This document shows, piece by piece, positions 20,301-34,700 of a DNA stretch of 64,000 bases. The stretch is taken from contig NZ_JACYXC010000001.1 of assembly GCF_016031615.1 (NCBI RefSeq), forward strand, positions 1,922,001 to 1,986,000, read 5' to 3'. A program made the position numbers and the translations under genes. Within the stretch, counting starts at the first letter, position 1; each line of letters opens with the position of its first letter. The stretch comes from Streptomyces pactum. GTDB lineage: Bacteria > Actinomycetota > Actinomycetes > Streptomycetales > Streptomycetaceae. The notes under the pieces were generated by a model, which was not told the DNA's origin, ran no database searches, and saw nothing but the letters and a program-made list of their open reading frames with translations.

Positions 20301-23300
20301 GGATCACCCTGCGCCGGCTGGCGGGGGTCGCGGACCGGGTCGGCGAGGCGCTGCTGGAGATCGGCTGGCGGCGCGCGGACGCCGCTCCGGCGGGCGCCGC
20401 CGTCCCGGCCGGCCGGTGGCTGCTGCTGGCCGACCGGGACGGGGTGGCCGAGGCGCTGCGCGCGGCCCCGGCGGCCCGCGGCGCGCGCTGGGTGGTGGTG
20501 ACCGCCGGCGACGGGTACCGGCGGCTGGACGCGGACCGATTCGAGGTCCGTCCCGGCGTCGCGGAGGACTTCGCCGCCCTCTTCGCCGACCTGCGCGCCG
20601 CCCACCCGGACGGCTGCGCCGGGGTGCTGCACGCCTGGAACCTCGACGCCGCGCTGGACACGGCACCGTACCCGGGCGCCCCCGCCGGACCGGACGCCGG
20701 GACCCCCGCCGGATCCGGGGGCACCGGGACCGGCACCGGACCGGGGACCGGCGGTGCCGGCGACCCGCTGGCCCCCGGCCGCGACCTGGGCACCGTCTCG
20801 GTGCTCCACCTGGTGCGGGAGCTGGCCGCCGGACCCTGGCCGCGGGCGCCCCGGCTGGTGGTGCTCACCCGGGGCACCCAGCGGGTGCCCCGGGCCGGCG
20901 GCGGATCCGGGACGGCGGCGCCGCTGCCGGCCGCCGCGGTCGCCCAGTCGGCCGTCTGGGGCCTGGTGCGGGTGGCCGCGCTGGAACACGCCGAGCTGCG
21001 CCCGGTGGTGATCGACCTCGATCCGGCCCGCCCGGCCGGCGAGGCGGCGCAGCTCGCCGCGGAGCTGGCCGCGCCGGTCGCCGGCAGTCAGCTGGCGCTG
21101 CGCGGCGGGGCCCGGTACGTGCCGGAGCTCCAGCCGTGGCGCCCGCCCGCCGCCGAGCCGGCGGCCTGGCCGCGGCGCGCCTTCGACCCGGCCCGGGACG
21201 GCAACCTGCGCCTGCTGGCCGAGCGGCCGGGCATTCTCGGCAGCCTCACCCCGACGGTGTGGGACCGCGTCCCGCCGGGCCCGGGCCAGGTGGAGATCGA
21301 GGTGGCCGCGGCCGGGCTGAACTTCAGCGACGTGCTGAAGGCGATGGACATCTGCCCCGGGGTGCCGCCGGGCATCACCCCGCTGGGCGCCGAGTGCGCC
21401 GGCCGGGTGGTGGCCGTGGGCGAGGGCGTCACGGACGTCCGGGTCGGTGACGAGGTGATGGCGGTGGCCCCGTCGGCGATGGCCGCGTACGCCACCACCC
21501 GGCAGGAGCTGGTGGCCGCCCGGCCCGCCGGTCTGGACGCGGCCCAGGCGGCGGCGCTGCCGATCGCCTTCCTCACCGCGGTGTACGGGCTGGAGTACCT
21601 GGCCCATCTGGGCGAGGGCGAGACGGTCCTGATCCACTCGGCGACCGGCGGGGTGGGCCTGGCCGCGCTCCAGGTGGCGCGCCGCAACGGCGCGGAGGTG
21701 TTCGCCACCGCCGGCACCGAGGAGAAGCGGGAGCTGCTGCGGAGCCTGGGGGTGCGCCATGTGATGGACTCGCGCTCGCTGGACTTCGCCGACCGGGTGC
21801 GGGAGCTGACCGGCGGCCGGGGCGTGGACGTGGTGCTCAACTCGCTGACCGGCGAGGCGCTGCGGCGCAGCCTGGGCCTGCTGGCGGCCAACGGCCGCTT
21901 CGTGGAGATCGGCAAGCAGGACGTGTACAAAAACAGCAGCCTGGGGCTGCTGTCGCTCAAGCACAACCGGTCCTTCCTCGCGGTGGACCTGGAGCGGTCC
22001 TTCGCCGAGCAGTTCCCGCTGATCCGGCGGCTGTTCGGTGAGGTGCTGGCCGGTTTCGCCCGTGGTGAGTTCACCGCGCTGCCGGTGACCTGCTTCGACT
22101 ACGCGGCGGCGGACGCGGCGTTCTCCCACATGGCGCAGGCGAGGCACACCGGCAAGGTGGTGCTCCGCCCGACCGGGGCGGAGACGGTCGCGGTGCGGCC
22201 CCGCGAGGCGGCGGTGCGGCCCGGTGCGACGTACCTGATCACCGGTGGTCTGGGCGCGCTGGGTCTGCGCACCGCCCGTCACCTGGCCGACTCCGGCGCC
22301 CGGCACCTGGTGCTGGTGGGCCGGGGCGGGCCGGGCGAGCGGGCCGGGCGGGAGCTGGCGGCGCTGCGCGAGCGGGGCGTGACGGTGGCGGTGCGGTCCG
22401 CGGACGTCTCCGACGGCGGGCAGGTGGCCGCGCTGGTGGCGGAGATCGACGCCACGATGCCGCCGCTGGCCGGCGTGGTGCACTCCGCCGGTGTGCTGGA
22501 CGACGGGGTGCTGGTGGGCCTGGACCGGGAGCGGTTCGCCTCGGTGGCCGCGCCCAAGGCGCTGGCCGCCTGGCACCTGCACCGCGCCACCCTCGGCCAC
22601 CGGCTGGACTTCTTCGTGCTGTACTCCTCGGCGGCGGCGCTGCTGGGCTCCCCCGGCCAGGGCAACTACGCGGCGGCCAACGCCTTCCTGGACGGGCTGG
22701 CGCTGCACCGCGCCTCGCACGGGCTGCCCGCGCTGAGCGTCAACTGGGGCCCGTGGACCGAGGCGGGCCTGGCGGCCTCCCCGGACCGGGGCGGGGCGCT
22801 GGCCGGGCGCGGCATCGTCGGCATCGACCCGGACGACGGGGTGGCGGCGCTGGGCCGGCTGCTGCCGACGGCCACCGCGCAGGCCGCGGTGCTGCCGCTG
22901 GACCGGGCGGGGCTGCGCGCCGCGGCCGGCTCCGGGATGCTGCCGCCGCTGCTCACCGGGCTGCTGGACGAGCCCGCCGCGGCGGCCGGGGAGACCGGGC
23001 CGGCGGCCGGGGCGGTGCGGCGGGAGCTGCTGGCGGTCGAACCCGGCCGGCGCCGCCGCGCGGTGCTGGTGCGGCACTGCACCGAGCAGGTGGCGCGGGT
23101 CCTCAAGTGCGACGAGGCGAAGGTCGATGTGACCGCCCCGCTGGCCGGGCTGGGCTTCGACTCGCTGATGTCGCTGGAGCTGCGCAAGCGGCTGGAGAGT
23201 TCGCTGGGGGTGGAGCTGCCCGCCACCGTGGTGTGGCGCTTCCCCACCGTCGAGGCGCTCGTCCCCTTCCTGGCCGAGCGCATGGAGATCGCGCTGGAGG

Positions 23301-23446
23301 CCGGGCCCGCCGTCGGTGCGGAGGAGGCCGCCGCGGACGAGCGGCCCGCCGACGGTACCGGAACCGATCTCGACGACCTGAGTGACAGCGACGTCGAGGC
23401 GCTCCTCCTGGCCAAGTTGACCGAGCTGGACGAAGGGGAAGAGTGA
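14315..23446 (+). CDS. Loading + first extension PKS: FAAL-ACP-KS-AT-DH-ER-KR-ACP
   Basis: 3043 residues from TTG 14315 (GGAG 7 bases upstream). Domains: fatty acyl-AMP ligase 30-590 (YTSGSTGRPKGV, LPPYHDMGLIGG, FLPCYGLAEGTL, KTSSGKLQ); ACP about 670-740 (YGLRSVDL, Ser near 701); KS 770-1197 (DTACSSSL, EAHGTGT, KSNLGHLEAA); AT about 1300-1600 (GHSVGEI; FASH where malonyl enzymes have HAFH, so methylmalonyl-CoA is likely); DH about 1660-2000 (HRVDGAVVLP and LLDACLQ, both catalytic motifs intact); ER 2295-2620 (HSATGGVGL); KR 2637-2815 (TGGLGALG, LDD motif, catalytic Tyr in GNYAAAN); ACP with GFDSL (Ser near 2950). The acidic C-terminal tail is probably a docking element. The predicted role is to activate a free fatty acid, load it and add one fully reduced methyl-branched C2 unit. 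Confidence 0.93.
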   Translation: MRIHEEDADSTPSSGTFEPPYASGTDDETLVGHFRTVFQTHPEKVLYRFLANADGAPSELTGRALDVRARAIAATLGRRVAPGDRALIVCPPGLDYLASFLGCLYARVIAVPVYPPDPLLMKRTLPRLAGVVADARPAAVLATEEIAASAGEFARHAPGLEGLDWLAVDRIEDAAADGWRDPAARPADPAFLQYTSGSTGRPKGVVVGHGNLVHNLRCINDRLYGREPDNHMVTWLPPYHDMGLIGGLLAPAFGAFPTTFMSPVAFLKQPLRWLRAISEYRATISGAPNFAYDLCVERISEAERRELDLSGWRVAFSGAEPVRAETLDRFTRAFAPSGFGRSAFLPCYGLAEGTLCVSAGSRTAEPVLRELAADALAGHRAEAATGDGPVRTSVGCGWSVDDQRIEIVDPRTRTRVPAGTIGEIWVAGPSVAQGYWERPEESAEVFAAQLADSAEGPFLRTGDLGFLDGTELHVTGRAKDLIIVAGRNHYPQDIERTVEECDPLLRPGNGVACAYDADGEERLVVLQEVTGRPEPAVAAGIFDAVRARLAEEHGLRPHHIVLLRRGSIPKTSSGKLQRSAALAAFLAGDLKRLASWDAPAAGGTAASGTTGAGTGTADPAAGPRTDAGPDTAGPDPAGPVPAAAPDGHAATAPAARAAAPAGDPAARAELEEWLAGRLADRLGMPAAEVDTRRPLAGYGLRSVDLIGLVGEVEQRLGRPVPTTAVWEYPTVEALAGHLTDPAGTGPAGPAGGPSGEPAEGAGAGPRDPEDDLVAVVGIGCRFPGGADGPEAFWRLLTEGRDAVTEVPEDRWRAADHFDEDPSVPGKTTTAWGGFVDGVDRFDPHFFGISGHEASRMDPQQRLMAEVAWEALEDAGVAAEELAGSATGVFVGIATSDYLQEQFRDLTGIDAYSGTGNAFSIAANRLSYLFDLRGPSMAVDTACSSSLVAVHTAVRSLARGDCTMAIAGGVNVILSPALAVNFSKAGAMAADGRCKPFDSRADGYVRAEGAGAVVLKPLRRALADRDTVYCVIRGGAVNQDGRSNGIMAPNPQAQEAVLRAAYADAGVRPERVDYVEAHGTGTLLGDPIEAKALAAVVGDGREPDRPCLIGSVKSNLGHLEAAAGIAGLIKTALMLRHRTVPRTLHFIRPNPHIPFDELPLEVADRQRRWPAADRPALAGVSSFGFGGTNAHLVVEEAPAGAAPGAEAEAGGPHLLAVSARDEQALRELAARYAGQLEGPAGRAGTARLCAAAALRRTHHEHRLACTGADAAELAAALRAFGEDAERPGLSAGRRRVGRRPRTVFVFAGQGPRWWPLAADLLTAEPVFREVIEECDRILSGHTDWSLGEQLAADRGASRLADPAVGQPALIAVQVALAAVWRSRGVLPDAVVGHSVGEIAAAQVAGALSLPDALRVALHRGRVIRSGKGNGRMAVVGVPEERARELLAERGVERVWVAAGNGPATTVLSGATGPLEELAAALDAEGLFCRVLESVDFASHCPLMDPLREDLVGALEGLRPGPAAVPVFSTVTAGFVAGERLDAGYWGENLRRPVLFDRAVTALADAGHDVFVEISPQQMLGDALTERLSLQGARGAVVASLRRDDPGRAGLLGELGRLYAAGFPVDWSLLHGTRTVPMVPLPSYPWQRQRYWHDDVTGRRRRPDHHGHPLLADRLRSATEPGTWHWTAAVDLHGFGYLRDHRVDGAVVLPAALVLDTALAAVRATAGGGAALEDVRFTGLTVVRERAQEPTLQLVLTGDGSGAGTFRLFSRGGDGGPEEAWTEVATGGFRTPDGAGDGTADATHRTGSAAEAGEAGTALDDSGAAHPGGAATAGEADAAAAGTAGDGAGAAGELAAVRARCTREVDRSEHYAGLHRAGLEYGPAFQGLDGLWRGEREAVARLRVPEDVAADRDAYGVHPALLDACLQVLAQALAADPDAGTAIHLPVGAGAFRLTTGRARPVWAHADVTGAVRAGEEITGGRVVLFGEDGQELGRVEGITLRRLAGVADRVGEALLEIGWRRADAAPAGAAVPAGRWLLLADRDGVAEALRAAPAARGARWVVVTAGDGYRRLDADRFEVRPGVAEDFAALFADLRAAHPDGCAGVLHAWNLDAALDTAPYPGAPAGPDAGTPAGSGGTGTGTGPGTGGAGDPLAPGRDLGTVSVLHLVRELAAGPWPRAPRLVVLTRGTQRVPRAGGGSGTAAPLPAAAVAQSAVWGLVRVAALEHAELRPVVIDLDPARPAGEAAQLAAELAAPVAGSQLALRGGARYVPELQPWRPPAAEPAAWPRRAFDPARDGNLRLLAERPGILGSLTPTVWDRVPPGPGQVEIEVAAAGLNFSDVLKAMDICPGVPPGITPLGAECAGRVVAVGEGVTDVRVGDEVMAVAPSAMAAYATTRQELVAARPAGLDAAQAAALPIAFLTAVYGLEYLAHLGEGETVLIHSATGGVGLAALQVARRNGAEVFATAGTEEKRELLRSLGVRHVMDSRSLDFADRVRELTGGRGVDVVLNSLTGEALRRSLGLLAANGRFVEIGKQDVYKNSSLGLLSLKHNRSFLAVDLERSFAEQFPLIRRLFGEVLAGFARGEFTALPVTCFDYAAADAAFSHMAQARHTGKVVLRPTGAETVAVRPREAAVRPGATYLITGGLGALGLRTARHLADSGARHLVLVGRGGPGERAGRELAALRERGVTVAVRSADVSDGGQVAALVAEIDATMPPLAGVVHSAGVLDDGVLVGLDRERFASVAAPKALAAWHLHRATLGHRLDFFVLYSSAAALLGSPGQGNYAAANAFLDGLALHRASHGLPALSVNWGPWTEAGLAASPDRGGALAGRGIVGIDPDDGVAALGRLLPTATAQAAVLPLDRAGLRAAAGSGMLPPLLTGLLDEPAAAAGETGPAAGAVRRELLAVEPGRRRRAVLVRHCTEQVARVLKCDEAKVDVTAPLAGLGFDSLMSLELRKRLESSLGVELPATVVWRFPTVEALVPFLAERMEIALEAGPAVGAEEAAADERPADGTGTDLDDLSDSDVEALLLAKLTELDEGEE

Positions 23447-26400
23447 TGACGTCGCTGGACGAGGCGCAGCGCGGCCCGCGGGAGCAGGCGGGGACCGGCG
23501 CGACCCTGCGCCGGGCCTTCGCCACGGTGGAGCGGCTGCAGCGCCGGCTGGAGGAGTCCGAGCGCGCCCGCACCGAGCCGGTCGCGATCGTCGGGGTGGG
23601 CTGCCGGTTCCCCGGCGGGGTGACCGACGCCGACAGCTACTGGCAGCTGCTGGCGGACGGCACCGACGCCATCGGGGAGATCCCGGCGGACCGCTGGGAC
23701 GGGGCCGCGTTCCACTCCGCCGAGCCGCAGACGCCGGGCCGGATGAGCACCCGCTGGGGCGGCTTCCTGGACCGGATCGACCACTTCGACCACGAGTTCT
23801 TCGGCATCTCGCGGCGCGAGGCGCTGGCCATGGACCCGCAGCAGCGGCTCACCCTGGAGGTGGTCTGGGAGGCGCTGGAGCACGCCGGGCAGTCCCCGGC
23901 CGGGCTGGCCGGCAGCCGTACCGGGGTATTCATGGGGGTGTGCAGCAACGACTTCGCCTCCCGCACGCTGCGGGACCCGCTGGACGCCACCGCGTACGCC
24001 TCCACCGGCACGGCGCACTCCATCGTCACCGGCCGGGTCTCCTACACGCTGGACCTGCACGGCCCCAGCGTCGCGGTGGACAGTGCCTGTTCGGCCTCGC
24101 TGGTGGCGGTGCACACCGCGTGCCAGAGCCTGCGCGCCGGGGAGTGCGACCTGGCGCTGGGCGGCGGGGTGAACGTGGTGCTCTCGCCCATCCCCAGCAT
24201 CGCGTTCTCCCAGTTCCCGGGGATGGTGGCGCCCGACGGCCGGTGCAAGACCTTCGACGCGGCGGCCAACGGCTACGTCCGCGGCGAGGGGTGCGGGGTG
24301 GTGGTCCTCAAGCGGCTGTCGGACGCGGTGCGCGACGGCGACCGGGTGCTGGCGGTGATCCGGGGCAGCGCGGTCAACCAGGACGGCCGCAGCGCCGGGG
24401 TCACCGCGCCCAGCGGCACCGCGCAGCGCGACGTGCTGCGGCGGGCGCTGGCGGCCGGCCGGGTGGCGCCGGAGGAGGTGTCGTACATCGAGGCGCACGG
24501 CACCGGCACCACGCTCGGCGACCCGATCGAGGTGGAGGCGCTGGCCGAGGTGTACGGCCGGCCGGAGGGCCCGACCGTCTACCTGGGCTCGGGGAAGCCG
24601 AACATCGGCCACCTGGAGGCGGCCTCCGGGATCGCCGGGCTGATCAAGGCCGCGCTCTGTGTGAACCGCGGCGCCATCCCGCGCAACGTGCACTTCAACG
24701 AGCTGAACCCGCACCTGTCGTTCGACGGCACCACGTTCGCGGTGCCCACCGAGCTGACCGGGTGGCCGAAGGTGCCCGGCCGCCGGCTGGCCGGGGTGAG
24801 CAGCTTCGGCTTCAGCGGCACCAACGTCCACATGCTGGTGGAGGAGCCGCCCGAGCGGCCCGCCGCCGATCCGGACGACCGCCGCCCGCTGGCCGCGCTG
24901 GCGCTGTCGGCGAAGAGCGACGCGGCGCTGGTGGAGCTGGCCGGGCGGTACCACCGGTTCCTGACGGAGAACCCGTCGGTGCCGGCCGGGGACGTGTGCT
25001 TCTCCGCGAACACCGGCCGCTCGCACTTCCCGCACCGGCTGGCCGCGGTGGGCTCCGACGCCCGGGAACTGGCCGCCCGGCTCGACGACTTCCTGGCCGG
25101 GATGCCCGCGGTGGGGCTGGCGGCCGGGCGGGCCGGGACCACCGAGACGGTGTTCGTCTTCCCCGGGCAGGGTCCGCAGCGGGTGGGCATGGCCCGCGGG
25201 CTGTACGAGACCCAGCCGACGTTCCGCCGGGTCATCGACCGGTGCGACGAGATCCTGCGGCCGATGCTGGACATCCCGCTGCTGACGCTGCTGTACCCGC
25301 CGGACGGGGACGGGGACGACGGCACGCAGCCGGTCTACCGCACGGAGTACTCCCAGCCGGCGCTGTTCTCGGTGGAGTACGCGCTGGCGGAGCTGTGGCG
25401 CTCCTGGGGCGTGGAGCCGGCCGCGGTGCTGGGGCACAGCTTCGGCGAGTACGCGGCGGCCTGCTTCGCCGGGGCGATGAGCCTGGAGGACGGGCTGAAG
25501 CTGGTCGTGGCGCGCGGCCGGCTGATGCGCGAGTCGGGGCGGACCGGGGCGATGGCGACGGTGTTCGCCCCCGAGGAGGAGGTGGCCGCGGCCATCGCCG
25601 GGTACGAGGACCAGGTCTCGATCGCGGCGGTCAACGGCCCGGCGAACACCTCCGTCTCCGGTGACCGCGCGGTCATCGACGCGGTGTGCGAGGAGTTCAC
25701 CCGGCGGGGGGTGCGGGCCAAGGTGCTGCGCATCACCACCGCCTCGCACTCCCCGCTGATCGAGCCGATCATCGAGGAGTTCCGGGCGGTGGCCCGGGAG
25801 ATCACCTTCACCCCGCCCCGCATCCCGCTGGTGTCCAACCTCAACGGCCGGCTGTGGGAGTGGGAGCAGGCGCCGGACGCCGACTACTGGTGCCGCCACC
25901 TGCGGCAGCCGGTGCGGTTCGCGGACGGGGTGGCCACCGTGCTCGGACTGGGCCACCGGGCGTTCGTGGAGATGGGCCCGGCGCCCACCCTGCTCGGTCT
26001 GATCAGCGACGGCCTGCCGGCGGACACCGACGCGCTGCTGCTGCCCAGCCTGCGCCCCCGCCAGGACGACTGGGAGGTGATCCTGGACTCGCTGTCCCAG
26101 CTGTACGTGCGCGGCGCGGACCTCGACTGGCGGGCGTTCGACGCCGACTACACCCGGACCCGGGTGACCGTCCCCGGGTACCCGTTCGCCCGTACCCCCT
26201 GCTGGCAGGAGCCGCCCCCGGTGGGCTCGCCCGCCGCCGCGGCCCTGCCCGGGACCGCCGGTACGGCCGGGGCCGGCACGGTGCCGGAAGGCGGCGAGGC
26301 GGACGGTGCGGACGCGGAGTTCCCGGACGCGGAGCTGGTGTACGACCTGGCCTGGGAGGAGGCCGGACCGGCCGGCGGCGGGCTGCCCGCGGCCCCGGCC

Positions 26401-28429
26401 GCCGCCGACGGCGCGGCCTGGCTGCTGCTCGCCGACACCACCGGCGTGGCGGACCGGCTGGCCGGCCTCCTGACCGGGCAGGGCGCCCGCTGTGTGTCGG
26501 TGGACCGCGGCGAGGCGTACGCCTTCGCACCCGGCGCGGCGCGGGCGGTGGTCCGCCCGGACTCCGCCGAGGACTGGCGGCGACTGGTGACGGACCTGGC
26601 CGTGCCCGGGGACACGGCGCTGCGCGTGGTGCACCTGTGGGGCCTGGACGACCGGGGGCCGCACGGCGCCTCCCCGGACGGCGGTGAGAGCGGTGACGGC
26701 GACCCGGTGGCGCGGCTGCTGGACGCCCAGCGCGCCGGGTTCCTCGGCGCGGTGCGGGCGGTGCAGGCGCTGGCCCGGGCCCACTCCGGCGGCGCGGCCC
26801 CGGCCCGGCTGTGGCTGGTCACCCGGGGCGCGGTGCGGCCGCAGGGCAGCGCCGGCGACCCGTCGGCGACCGGCCAGGCGACGCTGTGGGGGCTGGGCCG
26901 CTCCCTCCAGCAGGAGCACGCCGGGCTGTGGGGCGGGCTGGTCGACCTCGACCCGGACCCGGCCGCGGACGCCGGGGCGCTCGCCGAACGGCTGCTGGCC
27001 GAGGCGGTGTTCGAGGACGGCGAGGACCAGGTGGCGCTCCGCGGCGAGCGGCGGCTGGTGGCCCGGCTGGTGCGCCGGGAGCTGCCCGCCGGGCCGGCCG
27101 CGGCGGTCGCCTGGCGGACCGACGCCAGCTATCTGATCACCGGCGGCCTGGGCGGGCTGGGCCTGGCGGTGGCCCGGTCGATGGTGCTGGCCGGGGCGCG
27201 GCACCTGGTGCTCGCCGGGCGCACCCCGCTGCCGCCGCGCGGCGAGTGGGCGGCGCTGCCGGCGGACACCGCGGCCGGCCGCCGGGTGGCGGCGGTCCGG
27301 GAGCTGGAGGCGCTGGGCGCGCACGTCACCGTGGAGGTCCTCGACGTCGCCGACGAGGGGCGGGTCCGCGCCTTCCTGGAGCGGTTCGACCGGGAGGCCC
27401 GGCCGCCGGTGCGCGGCGTGGTCCACGCGGCCGGCGTCGGCGAGGTGGTGCCGGTGCTGGAGCTGGGACCGGCGGAGCTGGAGCGGAGCCTGCGCGCCAA
27501 GGCGGGCGGCGCGGTGGTCCTGGACCGGGTCTTCGAGGGCCGGGAGCTGGACTTCTTCGTGCTGTTCTCCTCGGTCAGCTCGCTGCTCAGCTCGCCGTTC
27601 GTGGCCGGTTACGCGGCCGCCAACGCCTTCCTGGACGCGCTGGCGCACGCCCGGCGGGAGCGCGGCCGTCCGGCGGTGAGCGTCAACTGGGGCATCTGGC
27701 GGGAGCTGGGCATGGCCGAGCGGGGCGCCGAGGCGACCCCGGGCCTGAGCGCCGGCATGGGCACCCTGGACCCGCGGCAGGCGCTGCGGATGTTCCACCG
27801 GCTGCTGGGCCACGCCGGCCCGCAGGCCGCGGTGGTGCCGGTGGACTGGGACGAGTGGGGCCGCCGCTACCAGGAGGTGTCCGGCTCGCCGCTGCTGACC
27901 CGGCTGCTTGCCGAGGCCGCCCCGGCGGGCGGCGCGCAGCCGGCCCGGACGGCGGCCGGCCGGACCGGGACGCTGCCCGGCCGGGAGGAGCTGCTGGCGC
28001 TGCCGGAGCCGGAGCGGGCCGAGGTGCTCGCCGAGCGGCTGCGGGTCGGGCTGGCGGCGACGCTGCGCGCCGAGCCGGAGACCGTCGGGCTCGACCAGTC
28101 GCTGTACGAGCTGGGCCTGGACTCGCTGATGGCGGTGGAGGCGCGGAACGAGATCGAGGGCCGCACCGGGGTGTTCCTGCCCATCTCGGTCTTCCTGGGC
28201 GGGGCGTCCGTCCGGGACCTGGCGCGGGAGATCGTCGCCGGGCTCGGCGGCGACGGCGCGCCGGCCGGCCCGGACGCGGCGGCGCCGGCGGAAGCGGAGG
28301 CGGCCGTGGCCGCCCCGGACGGCGGCGCCATCCGGCGGGTGGAGCGCGCCGAGGACGACCTGGTGGGCCGCCTGCTGGCGGAGCTGGACGCGCTGCCCGA
28401 GCCGGGCGCCGGACCGGAGGAGGGAGCCG

Positions 28430-28437
<8 letters not shown>
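23446..28437 (+). CDS. PKS extension module: KS-AT-KR-ACP
   Basis: 1663 residues. ATG 23446 shares one base with the upstream stop (TGATG) and follows aagggga. A coiled-coil docking segment (LRRAFATVERLQRRLEESE) precedes KS (residues 43-470; DSACSASL, EAHGTGT, NIGHLEAA). AT is 565-880 (GHSFGEYAAACFAG; ITTASHSPLIEP, with Ser in place of the malonyl-type Phe, suggesting methylmalonyl-CoA). KR is 1227-1425 (TGGLGGLG, GYAAANAFLD; no LDD motif). ACP is about 1526-1595 (LGLDSLMAVE, Ser near 1559). There is no DH or ER, so the added unit keeps a beta-hydroxyl. After the first module this predicts a 3-hydroxy-2,4-dimethyl acyl chain, whose hydroxyl could later close the ring. The tail is acidic and overlaps the next gene by 8 bases. 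Confidence 0.93.
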
Positions 28438-31759
<3,322 letters not shown>

Positions 31760-31763
31760 TCTC

Positions 31764-34700
31764 GTGTCGGACGCGTACAGGTCGGACGGATACGGGCCGG
31801 ACGCCCCGGTGGCGGACGGGCCCGGCGTGCCGGAGGGGGACGGGGGCCCGGAGCGGATCGCCGTCACCGGGATGGCGGGCCGGTTCCCGGGCGCGCCGGA
31901 CGTGGAGACCTTCTGGGCGAACCTGGTGGCGGGCCGGGAGTCCATCTCGGTGCTGACCCCGGAGGAGCTGGCCGCGTCCGGGGTCACCCCGGAGCTGCTC
32001 GCCTCGGACTCCTACGTGCCCGCCAAGGGCGTGCTGCCGGACGCCGACATGTTCGACGCGGGCTTCTTCGGCTACAGCCCGCGCGAGGCGGAGGTGATGG
32101 ACCCGCAGCACCGGGTGTTCCTGGAGTGCGTCTGGGCGGCCCTGGAGTCGGCCGGCTGCGACCCGCGGACCTTCGAGGGCCGGATCGGGGTGTTCGCCGG
32201 GTCGAGCATGAACTCGTACCTGCTGTTCAACGTGATGGCCAACGAGCGGGTGTACCGGGCCACCGGCCCGTACCAGACGCTGCTCGCCAGCGACAAGGAT
32301 TTCCTCGCCACCCGCGTCGCCTACAAGCTGGGGCTCAAGGGCCCGGGCCTGACCGTGCAGACGGCGTGCTCCACCTCGCTGACCGCGGTCCACCTGGCCT
32401 GCCAGAGCCTGCTCAACGGCGAGTGCGACATCGCCGTCGCCGGCGGGGTGTCGGTCAGTTCGCCGCTGCGCGCCGGCTACGTGCACGAGACGGGCGGCAT
32501 CCTCTCCCCCGACGGGCACTGCCGCGCCTTCGGCGCCGGCGCCGCCGGCACGGTGGCCGGCAACGGGGTGGGCGTGGTGGTGCTGCGGCGGCTGGCCGAC
32601 GCGGTCGCCGCCGGGGACACGGTGGACGCGGTGGTGCTGGGCACCGCGGTGAACAACGACGGCTCGCTGAAGGCCGGTTACACCGCGCCCAGCGTGGAGG
32701 GCCAGGCCGAGGTGATCGCCGAGGCGCTGGCGGTGGCCGAGGTGGACGCCGCCACCATCGGCTACGTGGAGGCGCACGGCACCGGCACCGCGCTGGGCGA
32801 CCCGATCGAGGTGGCCGCGCTGACCCGCGCCTTCCGGGAGCACACCGAGGACACCGGGTACTGCGCGCTGGGCTCGGTGAAGTCCAACGTGGGCCACCTG
32901 GACGCGGCGGCCGGGGTGACCGCCCTGATCAAGGCGGTGCTGGCGCTGAAGCACCGCACCATCCCGGCCACCCTCCACGGAGAGCGGCCCAACCCCGCGC
33001 TCGGCCTGGACGACAGCCCGTTCCGGCTCAGCTCCGCCACCGAGGAGTGGCCCGCGCGGCAGACCCCGCGGCGGGCGGGGGTGAGCGCCTTCGGCATCGG
33101 CGGCACCAATGTGCACGTGGTGCTGGAGGAGGCCCCCGAGCCCCCCGCCACCCCGGCCGCGGCCGGCGACGGCGGCGGTGCCGCACGGCCGGTGCACCTG
33201 CTGCCGCTGTCGGCGCGCGACGGGCAGGCACTGGCCGAGCGGGCCGCGCTCCTCGCCGACCACCTGGAGCGCCACCCCGGCACCGACCTGTCCGACGCCG
33301 CCCACACCCTGGCGCACCGCCGGACCGCACTGGAACTGCGGACCTCGGTGGTCGCCGCCGACCGGGCGGAGGCGGTGGCGGCGCTGCGCCGGATCACCCC
33401 GGCCGACGCGGTGACCGCCGCGGACCCGGCGCCGGTGGCGTTCTGCTTCCCCGGCCAGGGCTCCCAGTACCCGGGCATGGCGCGCGGGGTGTACGCGGCC
33501 GAGCCGGTGTTCGCCGCCGCGCTCGACCGGTGCGCGGAGCTGTTCGCGCGGGAGACCGGTGAGGACCCGCGGCGGCTGCTGTTCCCCGCGCCCGCCGACG
33601 CGGAGGCGGCCGAGGAGCTGCTGCGGCGCACCGAGCACACCCAGCCGGCGCTGTTCACGGTGGAGTACGCGCTGGCGGAGCTGTGGCGCTCCTGGGGGGT
33701 GGTCCCGCGCGCGATGGCCGGGCACAGCGTCGGCGAGCTGGTCGCGGCCTGCCTGGCCGGGGTCTTCACGCTGCCGGACGCGGTGCGGCTGGTGGCCGCC
33801 CGCGGCCGGCTGGTGGCGGGCATGCCGGAGGGCGCGATGCTCGGGGTCTTCCTCTCCGAGGAGGAGACCGCTGCCCGGCTGGGCGGCGGACTGGAGCTGG
33901 CGGCGGTCAACTCCACCGGTCTGACCGTGGTCTCGGGCCCGGCCGGGGCGGTGGAGGAGCTGCGGCGGGCGCTGGTGGCGGACGGCGTCGGCTGCCGGCC
34001 GCTGCACACCTCGCACGCCTTCCACTCGGCCGCCATGGACGCGGCGGTGGAGCCGTTCACCGAGCTGGTCCGCACGGTGGAACTGAGCGCGCCGGAGATC
34101 CCGTTCTGCTCCGGGGTGACCGGCACCTGGATCACCGACGAGCAGGCCACCAGCCCGGAGTACTGGGGGACGCAGCTGCGCGCCACGGTGCGCTTCTCCG
34201 ACGCGCTGGCCACCCTGTTCGCCGACGACCCCGGGACGGTGCTGCTGGAGGTGGGCCCGGGCGCGACGCTGACCGGCTTCGCCCGCGCCCACCGGGACCG
34301 GCCCGCCGGCGGCACCGCGACCGACTCGCTGCCGCACCCCAAGGACGCCCGGGACGACCACCGCCATCTGCTGGGCCGGCTCGGCGAGCTGTGGAGCGCC
34401 GGGGTGCCGGTGGACCGGACCGCGCTCCACCCGGACACCGGTGGCCGGGTGCTGCGGCTGCCCACCTACCCCTTCCGGCGGCAGCGGTTCTGGGTCGACC
34501 CGGACCCGGCCACCGCGGGCGGCGCGCCCGCCGCGGACACCGGCGCCCCGCCGGCCGTCCCGGCCGAGGAGTGGTTCCACACCCCCGGCTGGCGGCGGCT
34601 GCCCCCGCACGGCGGCCCGGCGGCGCCCGCGCCCGATCAGGTGTGGCTGCTGCTCGGTGCGGAGCTGCCGCTGGGCCGGGAGCTGGCGGACCGGCTGGCC

